Assembly (NCBI RefSeq): GCF_024055605.1
Contig: NZ_JAMXLX010000002.1
Span: 434,001 to 498,000, forward strand
Direction of reading: 5' to 3'
Length of the DNA stretch: 64,000 bases
From: Ciceribacter sichuanensis
Lineage (GTDB): Bacteria > Pseudomonadota > Alphaproteobacteria > Rhizobiales > Rhizobiaceae
Below are positions 12,806 through 23,161 of this stretch, piece by piece. Position numbers and translations under genes: made by a program. The notes below the pieces were generated by a model. The model did no database searches, was not told the origin of the DNA, and saw only the letters and a program-made list of their open reading frames with translations. Numbering within the stretch: the stretch's first letter is position 1; every line of letters begins with the position of its first letter.

Positions 12806-13930
12806 CTAGAAGGTGATCACGTGCCGGATCACCTTGGCCTCGTGCAGCAGGTCGAAGGCCTCGTTGATGCCCTCAAGCGGACCGGTCGATGACAGGAGCC
12901 GGTTCACCGGCAGTTTCCCGGCCTGATAAAGCGCAATGAAGCGCGGAATATCCCGCACCGGCACGCAGCTTCCCATATAGCTGCCGCGCACCACCCGCTC
13001 ATCCGCCACCAGCCCGACTGCAGGAATGGAAAACTGGGCAGTAGGCGGCGCAAGCCCGGCGCTGGCGGTCACCCCTCCCCGCCGTGTGATCTTGTAGGCC
13101 GTTTCGAATGCGCGCGCCGAGCCGGCCATTTCCACCGCATGATCGACGCCGCCGCGGGTCGCCTCGCGGACCTTCTCCACGATGTCGGGATCGCCGGCAA
13201 GGAAGGTATCGGTCGCCCCGATTTCACGCGCCTTGTCGAGCTTTTCCTGCGCCAGATCGATGGCGACGACGCGTGTCGCGCCCGAGGCCACCGCCCCGAG
13301 AACGGCGGCAAGCCCGACGCCACCCAGACCGACGATGGCCACGCTCTGGCCCGGCTGAACCCTACATGTATTGACGATCGCCCCGACGCCGGTGAGCACC
13401 GCGCAGCCGAACAGCGCCATTTCCGCCATCGGCAGTTCCGCCTCGACCTTGACCGCCGAATAACGGGAAACGACCGCATATTCCGCAAAGCCGGAAACCC
13501 CGAGATGATGGTAGAGCGGCACCTCCTCGCAGGAAAGCCGCGAGCCGCCGCCGAGCAATTCCCCCTTGCCATTCGCCTCGGCGCCGGGAATGCAGAGCGC
13601 CGAACGCCCTTCCGCGCAAGGCAGGCAATGCCCGCAGGATGGCAGGAAGGTCGTCACCACCCGGTCGCCGGGCCGGATGTCGTGCACCCCGCTTCCAACC
13701 GCCTCCACCGTTCCCGCCGCCTCATGCCCGAGCACCATCGGCGTCGGCCGCGGCCGGTCGCCGTTGATGACCGAAAGATCGGAGTGGCAGAGCCCTGCCG
13801 CCCCGATTCGCACCAGCAGTTCCTCCGGCCCCGGCCCCGCAAGTTCCACCGTCTCGATGGAAAGCGGCCGCGACACCGAAAACGGCGGTTTGACCGGCGA
13901 TTGCCTTAAAATGGCAGCTCTGACCTTCAT
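12806..13930 (-). CDS. Zinc-dependent alcohol dehydrogenase
   Basis: A 374-residue medium-chain dehydrogenase/reductase. Catalytic zinc ligands: Cys in GLCHSD (near residue 48), GHEAAG (near 70) and a downstream Cys; structural zinc Cys cluster CGHCLPCAEGRSALC. The Rossmann motif GLGGVGLAAVLG indicates NAD(H) binding, and the Asp in VAIDLAQEK favours NAD over NADP. Such enzymes oxidise alcohols or S-hydroxymethylglutathione-like adducts to aldehydes. Start ATG 13930 is preceded by AGGAGG. No neighbour on the same strand shares an operon with it, so its substrate is unclear. The length and four-Cys structural zinc loop place it near class III-like aryl/allyl alcohol dehydrogenases. Confidence 0.88.
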   Translation of the reverse strand: MKVRAAILRQSPVKPPFSVSRPLSIETVELAGPGPEELLVRIGAAGLCHSDLSVINGDRPRPTPMVLGHEAAGTVEAVGSGVHDIRPGDRVVTTFLPSCGHCLPCAEGRSALCIPGAEANGKGELLGGGSRLSCEEVPLYHHLGVSGFAEYAVVSRYSAVKVEAELPMAEMALFGCAVLTGVGAIVNTCRVQPGQSVAIVGLGGVGLAAVLGAVASGATRVVAIDLAQEKLDKAREIGATDTFLAGDPDIVEKVREATRGGVDHAVEMAGSARAFETAYKITRRGGVTASAGLAPPTAQFSIPAVGLVADERVVRGSYMGSCVPVRDIPRFIALYQAGKLPVNRLLSSTGPLEGINEAFDLLHEAKVIRHVITF

Positions 13931-14005
13931 GAATGCAGTCCTCCTGTTATCTCCCGTCCCAAGACATAACAGGAAAGGCAGGCTTTGCGTCTACCCCGGC
14001 TTAAA

Positions 14006-14253
14006 GGCAGCCTTCCCGCGTGTGCGGGGGAACATACCTCGACGTCTCTTCCTTAAATGGATATTCTACCGTTGCCGGTCCTTCGGCTAGTTTGTCATCC
14101 GAAGGTTTTGCAGGGGCGGTGTCTGTCCTAGCGCTCCTGCCGGTATCATTCTCCATTTTGCATACGACACTTCCCGCGCGTGGGGGAAACACCAGGCACG
14201 CAGAGAGCCGTTCGGATCGATGCCCGGTTCGTCCTCGCGTATGCGGGGAACAC
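14006..14253. CRISPR. Degenerate type I-E-like CRISPR array remnant (three repeat-like units)
   Basis: Three units with the core CGCGtgTGCGGGGgAAC lie at about 14006-14035, 14164-14192 and 14225-14253. The last begins CGGTTCGTCCTCGCG and differs at only a few positions from common 29-bp type I-E repeats. Units two and three are spaced exactly 61 bp, i.e. a 29-bp repeat plus a 32-bp spacer, the I-E geometry. Units one and two are 158 bp apart, which does not fit an intact array. Each unit keeps a short stem (CCCGC/GCGGG or a variant with a G-T pair). No cas gene, leader or Cas-like ORF is visible. I read this as a decayed orphan array; a chance REP-like palindrome family is the alternative. 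Confidence 0.55.
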
Positions 14254-14373
14254 TCTTCCTGGAAGCCAGTGAAATCATTCACGAATTCCCTCGCGCCAAA
14301 GTCTACCGATTTTTTGAGCCCGGAAAAGCGGTATTTTCAGGCCATGACGACACCCGGTCACGACCCGGAAAAC

Positions 14374-15996
<1,623 letters not shown>

Positions 15997-16153
15997 GGAA
16001 GGGCGGAACCTGCTGGCTGGGTCGTCTGGCGTTCTGGCGTATGCGTGTTTCGGGCGCCCTTATGCCACGGCTTTTTCCCGATGTCGCAGTTTTTCCGTGG
16101 GCCCGCACAAGCCGGCGATTGCTGGCGCGTTCCATCGCGGCTAGAACAGCGCC

Positions 16154-17419
16154 ATGCCCTTCAGGTTCGTCCACACCGCCGACATACATCTCGACTCCCC
16201 GCTCAAGTCGTTGTCCCTGCGAAACCGCGATCTCGCCGATCTGATCGGCGACGCCACCCGCAAGGCGCTGGTGCGGATTGTCGATCTCTGCCTTGAGGAA
16301 AAGGTCGATGCCCTGCTGATCGCCGGCGACCTCTATGACGGCGACCAGACCTCGATGAAGACGGCCCGCTTCCTCGCCTCGCAGATGGAGCGGCTGCATG
16401 AGGCGGGCATCCGTGTCTTCAAGATCCGCGGCAATCACGACGCGCTGTCGAAGATCACCCAGCAGCTCGTGCTGCCGCCTTCGGTCAAGGTTTTCGGCAC
16501 CTCCGCTGAAACGGTCGAGATTGAGGCCGGCGGTCTGTCGGTCGCGATCCATGGCATGAGCTTCGCCAAGCCCCACGCGCCAGATAGCTTATTACCTAAA
16601 TATCGACCCGCGCTCGTCGGTGCTGCCAATATCGGGCTGATGCATACCAGCCTTGCCGGCGCCATCGGCCACGATCCCTATGCCCCCTGCACTGTCGCCG
16701 ACCTGCAAGCCTCCGGCTTCGACTACTGGGCGCTCGGCCATATTCACCAGCGCGCCGTTTATCAGGGGCCGCGCACCATCGTCATGCCCGGCATACCGCA
16801 AGGGCGCGACATCAACGAAGGCGGCGAAAAATCTGTCTCGCTGGTGACGATATCGGATGATCGCAGCGTCACCGTCGAGGAGCGCCTGACAGGCATCGCC
16901 CAGTTTGAAAGGATCGGCGTCGATGTGACCGGCGCTACCGACTGGCGCGAACTCGTCAACCGGCTGGGCGACGCGCTGGAAATCAGGCGCGCCGACACGC
17001 GCTCGGAACACCTCGTCGCCCGCCTCAGCCTTTCCGGCGCGACCGAACTTTCCTGGGCCATCCGCCGCGACCTCGATCTCCTGCTGGCGGAAGCCGAACA
17101 GCGCGCCGATCGTATCGGCAAGACCTGGATCGACAAGATCGAGCTTGGCGTCACCCCGCCAACAATCAGAACATCTGCCACCGCCGATCCCGTGGTCGAA
17201 CTGGGAGACCTGATGCGCAGCGACGTGATGGCCGGCCACGGCTTCCGCGAGGAGGTCCGCGAAATGGTCAAGGAACTGCTCGACGACCTGCCGGCGGAAA
17301 GCCGCGGCTTTTCCGGCCACAGCGAGGAAGCGCTGGAAGGCTTTATCGACACCCTGATCCGCGAGGGTGGCGAAGACGTGATCGCCCGCCTGAAGAACAG
17401 CGGCGAAGGAGACGAATGA
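16154..17419 (+). CDS. YhaO/SbcD-like metallophosphoesterase nuclease
   Basis: A 421-residue protein with calcineurin-like metallophosphoesterase motifs in order: ADIHLDSP (residues 8-15), GDLYDGD (near 59), RGNHD (near 94), and GHIHQ (near 197), which coordinate two metal ions. The remainder contains a helical C-terminal region expected to contact its ATPase partner. This is the Mre11/SbcD fold; the family member with this size and partner is YhaO rather than classical SbcD. The stop codon overlaps the start of the next gene by 4 bp (ATGA), so the two are co-translated. Expected role: DNA end processing with the downstream Rad50-like protein. Start ATG 16154 is the first Met before the RFVHTADIH strand. 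Confidence 0.85.
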   Translation: MPFRFVHTADIHLDSPLKSLSLRNRDLADLIGDATRKALVRIVDLCLEEKVDALLIAGDLYDGDQTSMKTARFLASQMERLHEAGIRVFKIRGNHDALSKITQQLVLPPSVKVFGTSAETVEIEAGGLSVAIHGMSFAKPHAPDSLLPKYRPALVGAANIGLMHTSLAGAIGHDPYAPCTVADLQASGFDYWALGHIHQRAVYQGPRTIVMPGIPQGRDINEGGEKSVSLVTISDDRSVTVEERLTGIAQFERIGVDVTGATDWRELVNRLGDALEIRRADTRSEHLVARLSLSGATELSWAIRRDLDLLLAEAEQRADRIGKTWIDKIELGVTPPTIRTSATADPVVELGDLMRSDVMAGHGFREEVREMVKELLDDLPAESRGFSGHSEEALEGFIDTLIREGGEDVIARLKNSGEGDE

Positions 17420-20400
17420 TGCGGCTCCGGCGTCTCGACCTCACCCGCTACGGCAAGTTCACCGACTTTTCGCTCGATTTCGGCGCGGCTCCCGAAAACG
17501 GTCCGGATTTTCACATCGTCTACGGCCTCAACGAAGCCGGAAAGTCGACCGCCTTCAGTGCCTACCTGGACCTGCTGTTCGGCATTCCGGAGCGCAGCCC
17601 CTACAACTTCCTCCATGCCTACAATCTCATGCAGGTCGGCGCCGAGCTTGAAATCGACGGCAAGCCCCATGATCTCGTGCGGCTGAAGCAGCGCAACAAT
17701 GCACTGACCGACAGCCGTGGTCAGGGCATCAACGAAGCCCTGCTCTCGTCGGCGCTCGGCGGCCTCAGCCGTGACTCCTATCGCACCATGTTTTCGCTCG
17801 ACGACCGGTCGCTGCGGGATGGCGGTGCTGCCATAGTCGAGAGCAAGGGCGACCTTGGTGAACTGCTGTTTTCCGCCAGCGCCGGCCTTGCCGATGCCAG
17901 CCGCACGCTTGCAACGATTGCCGAGGAAGCGCAGCAGATCCACAAGAAGCGGGCGCGCAACACCCGCATTGCCGAATTGAAGCGCAGGCTTGCCGAACTC
18001 AAGGAGAAGCGCGAGGAAATCGACACCTTCGCCTCCGCCTTCGCCGGGCTCGTCGCAAGCCGCACCCAGGCGGAAAAGGCTTATGACGAAGCGTTGGCCG
18101 AGCTTTCCACCGCTCGCACCCGCCACGACGAACTGGCGGCATTGAAACGGGCGCTGCCGCTTGCCGCCGATCTCGCCCGACTCAACGCAGGGCTGGAACG
18201 CTTTGCCGGCCTGCCCCGCCCGCCACAGGAATGGACGGCGATGCTGGCCGACCTGATGCGCGATGAAACCCGCCTGCAAACCCAGATTGCCGGCAGCCGC
18301 ACCGCCCTGTTGAAGCTCGAGGACGAGGTGAATGAAATCGTCATCGACGAGACCCTGCTGCCACTCGCAGGTCGCATCGCCGGTCTCGATGATCTCAAGG
18401 CACGCTTCCGCGGCGCGGAAAACGACCTGCCAAAACGTCGGCTTGCGCTTGGCGAACAGAATGCGCTGGTCGCCACCATCCTGAAGACGCTGGGTCAGGC
18501 CGGTCAAGACGAGCCCTCCGCCCTGCTCCTTCCCGCCGCCCTCACCGGCACATTGCGTGACCTGATCGAGACGCGTTCCGGCATCGAGGCCACGCGCAAG
18601 ACGGCCGAACGGGAACACGAAAATGCGGTACGCGCGGTCGAGGAAGTCGAAGGACGATTGGGCGACGAACGACAGGCCGGCCTCGGCCCGAGCGCTCTTC
18701 GCCGCCTCGAAACCCTGCTCGACCGGCTGGAAAAGGGCGACCGGCACCTTCGCCTCGCCGCTGAAGAAAAAGAGGCCCGGCGGCTGGACGGCGAGTTCCA
18801 CGAACAGTCCGCAGCGCTCGCGCCATGGTCGGGCGCCATCGATGAACTGCGCCGCCTCGTGGTTCCCGACCGCCGCCGCATCGAGGCATGGCGAACCGCA
18901 TCGGGCGAGATCGAGAAACGCATCGCGCGCCATGCCGACCAGCGTCGCGATCTCGAAACCGAACGACGTGAAGTGGCCGCAAGGATCGCCGCCCTGACCG
19001 AGACGGGCCAGCCCATCGATGACGAAAGTTCGCTTGCGGCGCGTCAGGCCCGGGAAAAGGCATGGCAGGCCCACCTTGCAGCCCTGAACGCGGAGACCGC
19101 CAGCCATTTCGAGACCACGCTCCGGCGCGACGACGCGCTGACCGAAGCTCGCCTTGAACGCTCGGGCGATCTGGCGGAACTGCGCCAGTTGCAGAAACAG
19201 GACCGGCTCATCCGCTCCTCCCTGGAACGCGAAGATGAGCTTTTCCGCACAGCCATCGACGAGCGTGACGCACTGCTGAAAGACCTCAAGGCGTCGCTTC
19301 CCGCAGAACTGACGCGAGTCGAGGAAGGCTCGGTGGATCGTCTTCTTTCGATCGCCGAAACATGGCTCGAACGTCGCCGGGAATGCCTGTTCACCGCCGA
19401 AGCGTTGCAGGAAGTCACCCTGCGCCGCGACGCCCTGCGCGACGAACATACCGCCGACACACAGGCGCTCACCACAGTCTTGGCCGAAGCTCTGGCCGAG
19501 ACCGACAGGAAACTGGACCCGAACGCCGACCTGCGCCGGCTGCTCGACATCGCCGGCGATCTCGTCGCGGAAGCGCGTACCGGCACCGTCGAGCGCGGCG
19601 GCATGGAGCGACGGCTCACCGAACTGCAGGCCGTGCTGAAACAGCGCCGGCAGGCCATGGACGACGCCATCAAGGCGTCCGAAAGCTGGACCGCAAGGTG
19701 GCGCGAGAGCCTTGCACGCACTTGGTTCGCCGAAGAAACGGAAATCGCTCCCGTCCGGGCGATCCTCGATGCCCTCACCGAGCTTCCCGCAGCCCTTCGC
19801 GAACGCGACCAACTTGCCCAGCGCATCACCCAGATGGAGCGTGACCGGCAAGCCTTCATCGACGAAATCGCCGAACTTCACGACAGCCTAGGACTTTCCT
19901 TCGACGCCAATCGCGTGCTCGAAATGACCGAAGATCTTGGTCATCGACTTTCTGAAACCCGTAATGCCCGCGATCTCAGGACGAACCGCGAGCGGGAATT
20001 GCAGGAATTGCGCCACGAGGCGGAGCGGCTTGCCGACGCGCTTGCCCTGCACGAAGCCCGCAGGACCGAACTCACCGGCTTTTTCGACGTCGAGACGCTG
20101 ACCGATGTCAGCCGCCGTATGGAGGACGCCGCAGAACGGCTGCGGCTGGAGCGCCGCGCCGACGAGATCCGCGAACAGATTGCAAGGGACTTGCGGGCTC
20201 CCGATTTCGAAACCGCCGAGAAAGTACTCGCCGGCATCGATGAAACCGGGATCGAACGGGAATTCTCCGAACTCACCGAACGCATCGAAAATCTCGGCGA
20301 ACGGTCCCGCGTGCTGTTTGCCGAACTGACCCGCGCCCGCGACCGGCTGGACGCCGTCGGCGGCGACGATGCCGTGGCGGCCATCGAGGCGGAACGGGCA

Positions 20401-20910
20401 ACCGTGCTGCTCGAAATCGAGGACCTCGCGCTTCGCCACCTGAAGCTCAGGACCGGCGCGCTCGCCGCCGAAAAGGCCCTGATCCTCTACCGCGAAAAGC
20501 ATCGTTCCTCAATGATGGCGCGCGCGTCGGAAGCCTTCCGACTGGTGACGAAAGGCGAGTATTCCGGCCTTGCCACACGGCCCGAAAAGGATCGCGAAAT
20601 CCTGATCGGCGTGGCCAAGGACGGCGCTTCGAAACTCTCCGACGCCATGTCGACCGGCACCCGCTACCAGCTCTATCTGGCGCTGCGTTTCGCCGGTTAC
20701 GAGGAATTCGCAGCCGTGCGCCCCACCGCCACCATCCCCTTCGTCGCCGACGACATCATGGAAACCTTCGACGAGCCCCGCTCCGAGGAAGTCTTCCGCC
20801 TGTTCGGCCAGATGGCCGGTCTGGGACAGGTGATCTACCTCACCCACCACCGCCACCTCTGCGACATCGCCCGCGACGTCGTGCCCGGCGTTCGTATTCA
20901 CGAGCTTTGA
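17416..20910 (+). CDS. YhaN/Rad50-like AAA ATPase with long coiled coils
   Basis: A 1164-residue SMC-like ATPase. Walker A GLNEAGKST lies at residues 37-45; the C-terminal domain holds the signature-like region LSDAMSTGTRYQLYLALR and Walker B FVADDIMETFDEP followed by LTHHRHL. Between them are roughly 800 residues of heptad-rich coiled coil, full of Glu, Arg and Leu, without an obvious CxxC zinc hook in the middle. It is the partner of the upstream metallophosphoesterase, like Rad50 with Mre11. The protein is longer than the B. subtilis YhaN I remember (about 960 residues). Function is inferred as ATP-driven DNA end or structure processing; a nucleoside-dependent defence role is only a possibility. 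Confidence 0.85.
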   Translation: MMRLRRLDLTRYGKFTDFSLDFGAAPENGPDFHIVYGLNEAGKSTAFSAYLDLLFGIPERSPYNFLHAYNLMQVGAELEIDGKPHDLVRLKQRNNALTDSRGQGINEALLSSALGGLSRDSYRTMFSLDDRSLRDGGAAIVESKGDLGELLFSASAGLADASRTLATIAEEAQQIHKKRARNTRIAELKRRLAELKEKREEIDTFASAFAGLVASRTQAEKAYDEALAELSTARTRHDELAALKRALPLAADLARLNAGLERFAGLPRPPQEWTAMLADLMRDETRLQTQIAGSRTALLKLEDEVNEIVIDETLLPLAGRIAGLDDLKARFRGAENDLPKRRLALGEQNALVATILKTLGQAGQDEPSALLLPAALTGTLRDLIETRSGIEATRKTAEREHENAVRAVEEVEGRLGDERQAGLGPSALRRLETLLDRLEKGDRHLRLAAEEKEARRLDGEFHEQSAALAPWSGAIDELRRLVVPDRRRIEAWRTASGEIEKRIARHADQRRDLETERREVAARIAALTETGQPIDDESSLAARQAREKAWQAHLAALNAETASHFETTLRRDDALTEARLERSGDLAELRQLQKQDRLIRSSLEREDELFRTAIDERDALLKDLKASLPAELTRVEEGSVDRLLSIAETWLERRRECLFTAEALQEVTLRRDALRDEHTADTQALTTVLAEALAETDRKLDPNADLRRLLDIAGDLVAEARTGTVERGGMERRLTELQAVLKQRRQAMDDAIKASESWTARWRESLARTWFAEETEIAPVRAILDALTELPAALRERDQLAQRITQMERDRQAFIDEIAELHDSLGLSFDANRVLEMTEDLGHRLSETRNARDLRTNRERELQELRHEAERLADALALHEARRTELTGFFDVETLTDVSRRMEDAAERLRLERRADEIREQIARDLRAPDFETAEKVLAGIDETGIEREFSELTERIENLGERSRVLFAELTRARDRLDAVGGDDAVAAIEAERATVLLEIEDLALRHLKLRTGALAAEKALILYREKHRSSMMARASEAFRLVTKGEYSGLATRPEKDREILIGVAKDGASKLSDAMSTGTRYQLYLALRFAGYEEFAAVRPTATIPFVADDIMETFDEPRSEEVFRLFGQMAGLGQVIYLTHHRHLCDIARDVVPGVRIHEL

Positions 20911-20999
20911 GCGGCACGCCTGAACACTGCGGAAGAAGGAGCAGAAACGGGTGGATCGAAACGACGGGGATAGCCTCAAGGCCGGTCACCCGCGCGCAC

Positions 21000-21026
21000 G
21001 AAAAAGGCCCCGGCAAGCCGGAGCCC
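21000..21026 (-). terminator. Intrinsic terminator after the binding-protein gene
   Basis: On the minus strand the stem GGCTCCGG / CCGGGGCC (one mismatch, loop CTTG) is followed directly by TTTTT. It lies 25 bp past the stop of the amino acid binding-protein gene (21051) and should end its transcript. Confidence 0.75.
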
Positions 21027-21050
21027 TGACAGCACTCAGGACGGAAAACC

Positions 21051-21875
21051 TCAGCCGCCGAAGCCGAAGCCTTCCGGAATGTCCTCCAGCTTGATGCCGA
21101 ACGGCTCGAGGCTGTTGACGATCCAGGTCTGGTTGTTGCCGATCCGGCGGTTGTAATCAGCCCAACCCGAGACGAAGCCCTTGAACACCTGATCCGAATT
21201 ATAGTTGACTGCGATGACCGAGGGAGCGGCCAGCACGGGGGTCGGAACCTTGAGCTTGCCAAGCGTCGGCGCCTTCTTGGATACGACGAGCCCGTTGAGC
21301 ATCGTGCTGACCAAACCGTCGGCCTTGCCCGTGGTGGCGGCAACGATGGCTTCGTCACGAGTCTTGAAACGCAGCACATTCGCCTTCGAAAGATACTGCT
21401 GGGTCATCAGGTCCTGGGCGGATCCCATGTCGACGGCGAAGGTGTATTTGGGGTCGTTGAGCTCGGTCCATGTCTTACCGGTCAGTTCATCCTTCGGCGA
21501 GACGATCACGAAGCTGTTGTAATAGGTCGGAGAGGAGAACTCGATGGCAAGCGCACGCGCCGGCGTCGCAGTCACGGCAAATGCCATGTCCACCTTGCCG
21601 CTCTGCACGTCGAGAATGGCATTGGCCCAGCTCGACTCCACGACTTCGAGCTTCACATCCAGCGTCTTGGCGATATCGTTCGCCATGTCGATGACGAAAC
21701 CCTTCCATTCGCCGGTACGCGGATCCTTGTTGAAGTAAGGAACTTCATTGAGGATGCCCGGAATGCGCAGAACCCCGCGCTGACGGATTTCATCGATCGT
21801 GCCGGCATGCGCGGCACCTATCGCCAGCGACAGGGCCACGGCAGCGACACCGCAGATTTTCTTCAGCAAATTCAT
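21051..21875 (-). CDS. Polar amino acid ABC transporter substrate-binding protein
   Basis: A 274-residue family 3 extracellular solute-binding protein. Residues 1-24 form a Sec signal peptide ending AHA-G. The body has the usual two-lobe pattern: IRQRGVLRIPG, EWKGFVIDMANDIAKTL, VDMAFAVTATPARALAIEFSSPTYY (partly quoted: TATPARALAIEFSSP), where the TxxPxRA-F segment binds the amino acid carboxylate. It is transcribed leftward, away from the dehydrogenase/permease operon, but the only ABC permease and ATPase nearby (29.2-30.6 kb) lack a binding protein, so this is their probable partner. A direct repeat CGGACAAT occurs twice in its promoter region (21967-21988), 14 bp apart. Confidence 0.9.
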   Translation of the reverse strand: MNLLKKICGVAAVALSLAIGAAHAGTIDEIRQRGVLRIPGILNEVPYFNKDPRTGEWKGFVIDMANDIAKTLDVKLEVVESSWANAILDVQSGKVDMAFAVTATPARALAIEFSSPTYYNSFVIVSPKDELTGKTWTELNDPKYTFAVDMGSAQDLMTQQYLSKANVLRFKTRDEAIVAATTGKADGLVSTMLNGLVVSKKAPTLGKLKVPTPVLAAPSVIAVNYNSDQVFKGFVSGWADYNRRIGNNQTWIVNSLEPFGIKLEDIPEGFGFGG

Positions 21876-22047
21876 AATTGATCTCCATGTTCCCCGAGAG
21901 TTCTTGCGCGCCGCCGGCAGCCTTCCCGAAAAGCTGGCCTGACCGGAGACGTTGGAGAAAGCGTATCGGACAATCGGGGCCGGACAATGCTAGAGACACG
22001 CGGCAGCTTATCGCATTTTTTGTATGTGGCGGCGCGACAATACGCCG

Positions 22048-22968
22048 TCAGGAAAGGGGCTCCTCGCCGCGCGGGGGATCCAGAACCGTTCCGACGAGTT
22101 CGCGCCGACAGTCGTCGAAGAGCTGCTGGACATTCGGATGTTTTTGCAGGAAGCCCGCGTTACCGAAATAGACACGGACCTCCGGCAAACCGGTGATCGG
22201 AACACTCGAAATCGTCAGATCCTCGGGTGCGACACACCACGAGGGGATAATCGAGAAGCCCAGCCCCTCCTCCACGCAGCGTTTGACACTCGAGCTTCCG
22301 GACGTTGAAATGACGGGCTGGAAGGAGGCGCCGCCGCGGCCGAGAAAGTCGAGCGCAAGGTTGCGAAGGGTCTGGCCGGGTTCATAGGTGATGAAAGGCC
22401 TCCCCTCGGCCCATCGCGCAATGTCGTTGGGCGCCGGCGGCGCTCCCCAACCCTTCGGATAGACGAGGCTCAGCCGGTAGGACCCAAGCAGACGCTGGGG
22501 CACGACGGGGTCACCGAAATACCGTTCCGAAATACACACGTCGAGAGAACCGTTCTTGACCAGTTCGGCCAGCACGGTGTCGCGTTCGTAGACGGAAAAT
22601 TCCATGTCGGGAAACTGTTCGCGAAAACGCTTCAGGATGCCCGTGAAGAGATAGTAGAAAATGGCCTGCGGCATGCCCACACGCAATGAGGAACGCTGGT
22701 TTTCGATCAGCTTCGTCAGCCTTTCCAGCATGATATCCAGTTCGGGGTGGAGCAGGTTATAGAGCGCCCGCCCGCGTGGCGTGAGCGCTATGCGCTTTGC
22801 CCCCTGCTCGGAATCGATGAGCTTTCCCTTCAGGATCTGTTCCAGCCTGCGAACATGGTTTGCCGCCGACTGGTAGGACAGGTTCAACTCCCGCGCCGCG
22901 CCGGAAAAGGAGCCGTGGCGGGCGACCTGATAGAAGGTCTGGATGAGGGTAAGGCTGATTTTCGGCAT
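22048..22968 (-). CDS. LysR-family transcriptional regulator of the dehydrogenase locus
   Basis: A 306-residue LysR regulator. The N-terminal winged helix-turn-helix (residues 5-63) contains FYQVARHGSFSGAARELNLS and VRRLEQILKGKL; the remainder is the periplasmic-binding-like effector domain. Start ATG 22968 begins MPKISLTLIQTF, a standard LysR N-terminus; the frame extends 19 codons further upstream but that part is not LysR-like. It is divergent from the FAD oxidoreductase operon with a 193-bp gap holding two inverted repeats, and it also precedes the binding-protein gene, so it probably activates both in response to the transported compound. Confidence 0.9.
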   Translation of the reverse strand: MPKISLTLIQTFYQVARHGSFSGAARELNLSYQSAANHVRRLEQILKGKLIDSEQGAKRIALTPRGRALYNLLHPELDIMLERLTKLIENQRSSLRVGMPQAIFYYLFTGILKRFREQFPDMEFSVYERDTVLAELVKNGSLDVCISERYFGDPVVPQRLLGSYRLSLVYPKGWGAPPAPNDIARWAEGRPFITYEPGQTLRNLALDFLGRGGASFQPVISTSGSSSVKRCVEEGLGFSIIPSWCVAPEDLTISSVPITGLPEVRVYFGNAGFLQKHPNVQQLFDDCRRELVGTVLDPPRGEEPLS

Positions 22969-23161
22969 GTCTTTGATCCGGAAGCGGCGGGAAGGCAGTT
23001 GAAGCGAACGAACGGCGGATATCAAGCGCCATCAGCGCCACTCCGGATCATCGCGCCCATTCCCCGACAATCTCGATACAAATTTCGTGCAAACGCAAGG
23101 CCGTGATCTTGTATCGACGCTGACCGCCTGCCCGCCCCAATATCGGAACCACAACGCAATA
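22969..23161. promoter_or_regulatory. Divergent promoter region with two long inverted repeats
   Basis: This gap separates the LysR gene from the catabolic operon. TGATCCGGA (22974-22982) and TCCGGATCA (23042-23050) are exact complements, and TCGATACAA (23073-23081) and TTGTATCGA (23109-23117) form a second 9-bp pair 27 bp apart. The second pair has the A/T-rich dyad character expected of LysR binding sites. Their presence argues against the earlier in-frame GTG start at 23087 for the downstream gene. Confidence 0.5.

Noticed and set aside
14001..14282. Small frames giving PHTRGRTG- and VPRIREDEP-like peptides
   Set aside because: These are typical translations of CRISPR repeats, so they support the array relic rather than a gene.
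16762..19881. A 1039-codon open frame on the minus strand
   Set aside because: It lies inside the YhaN-like gene in the opposite direction and has no protein-like motif; long antisense frames are common in GC-rich coding DNA.
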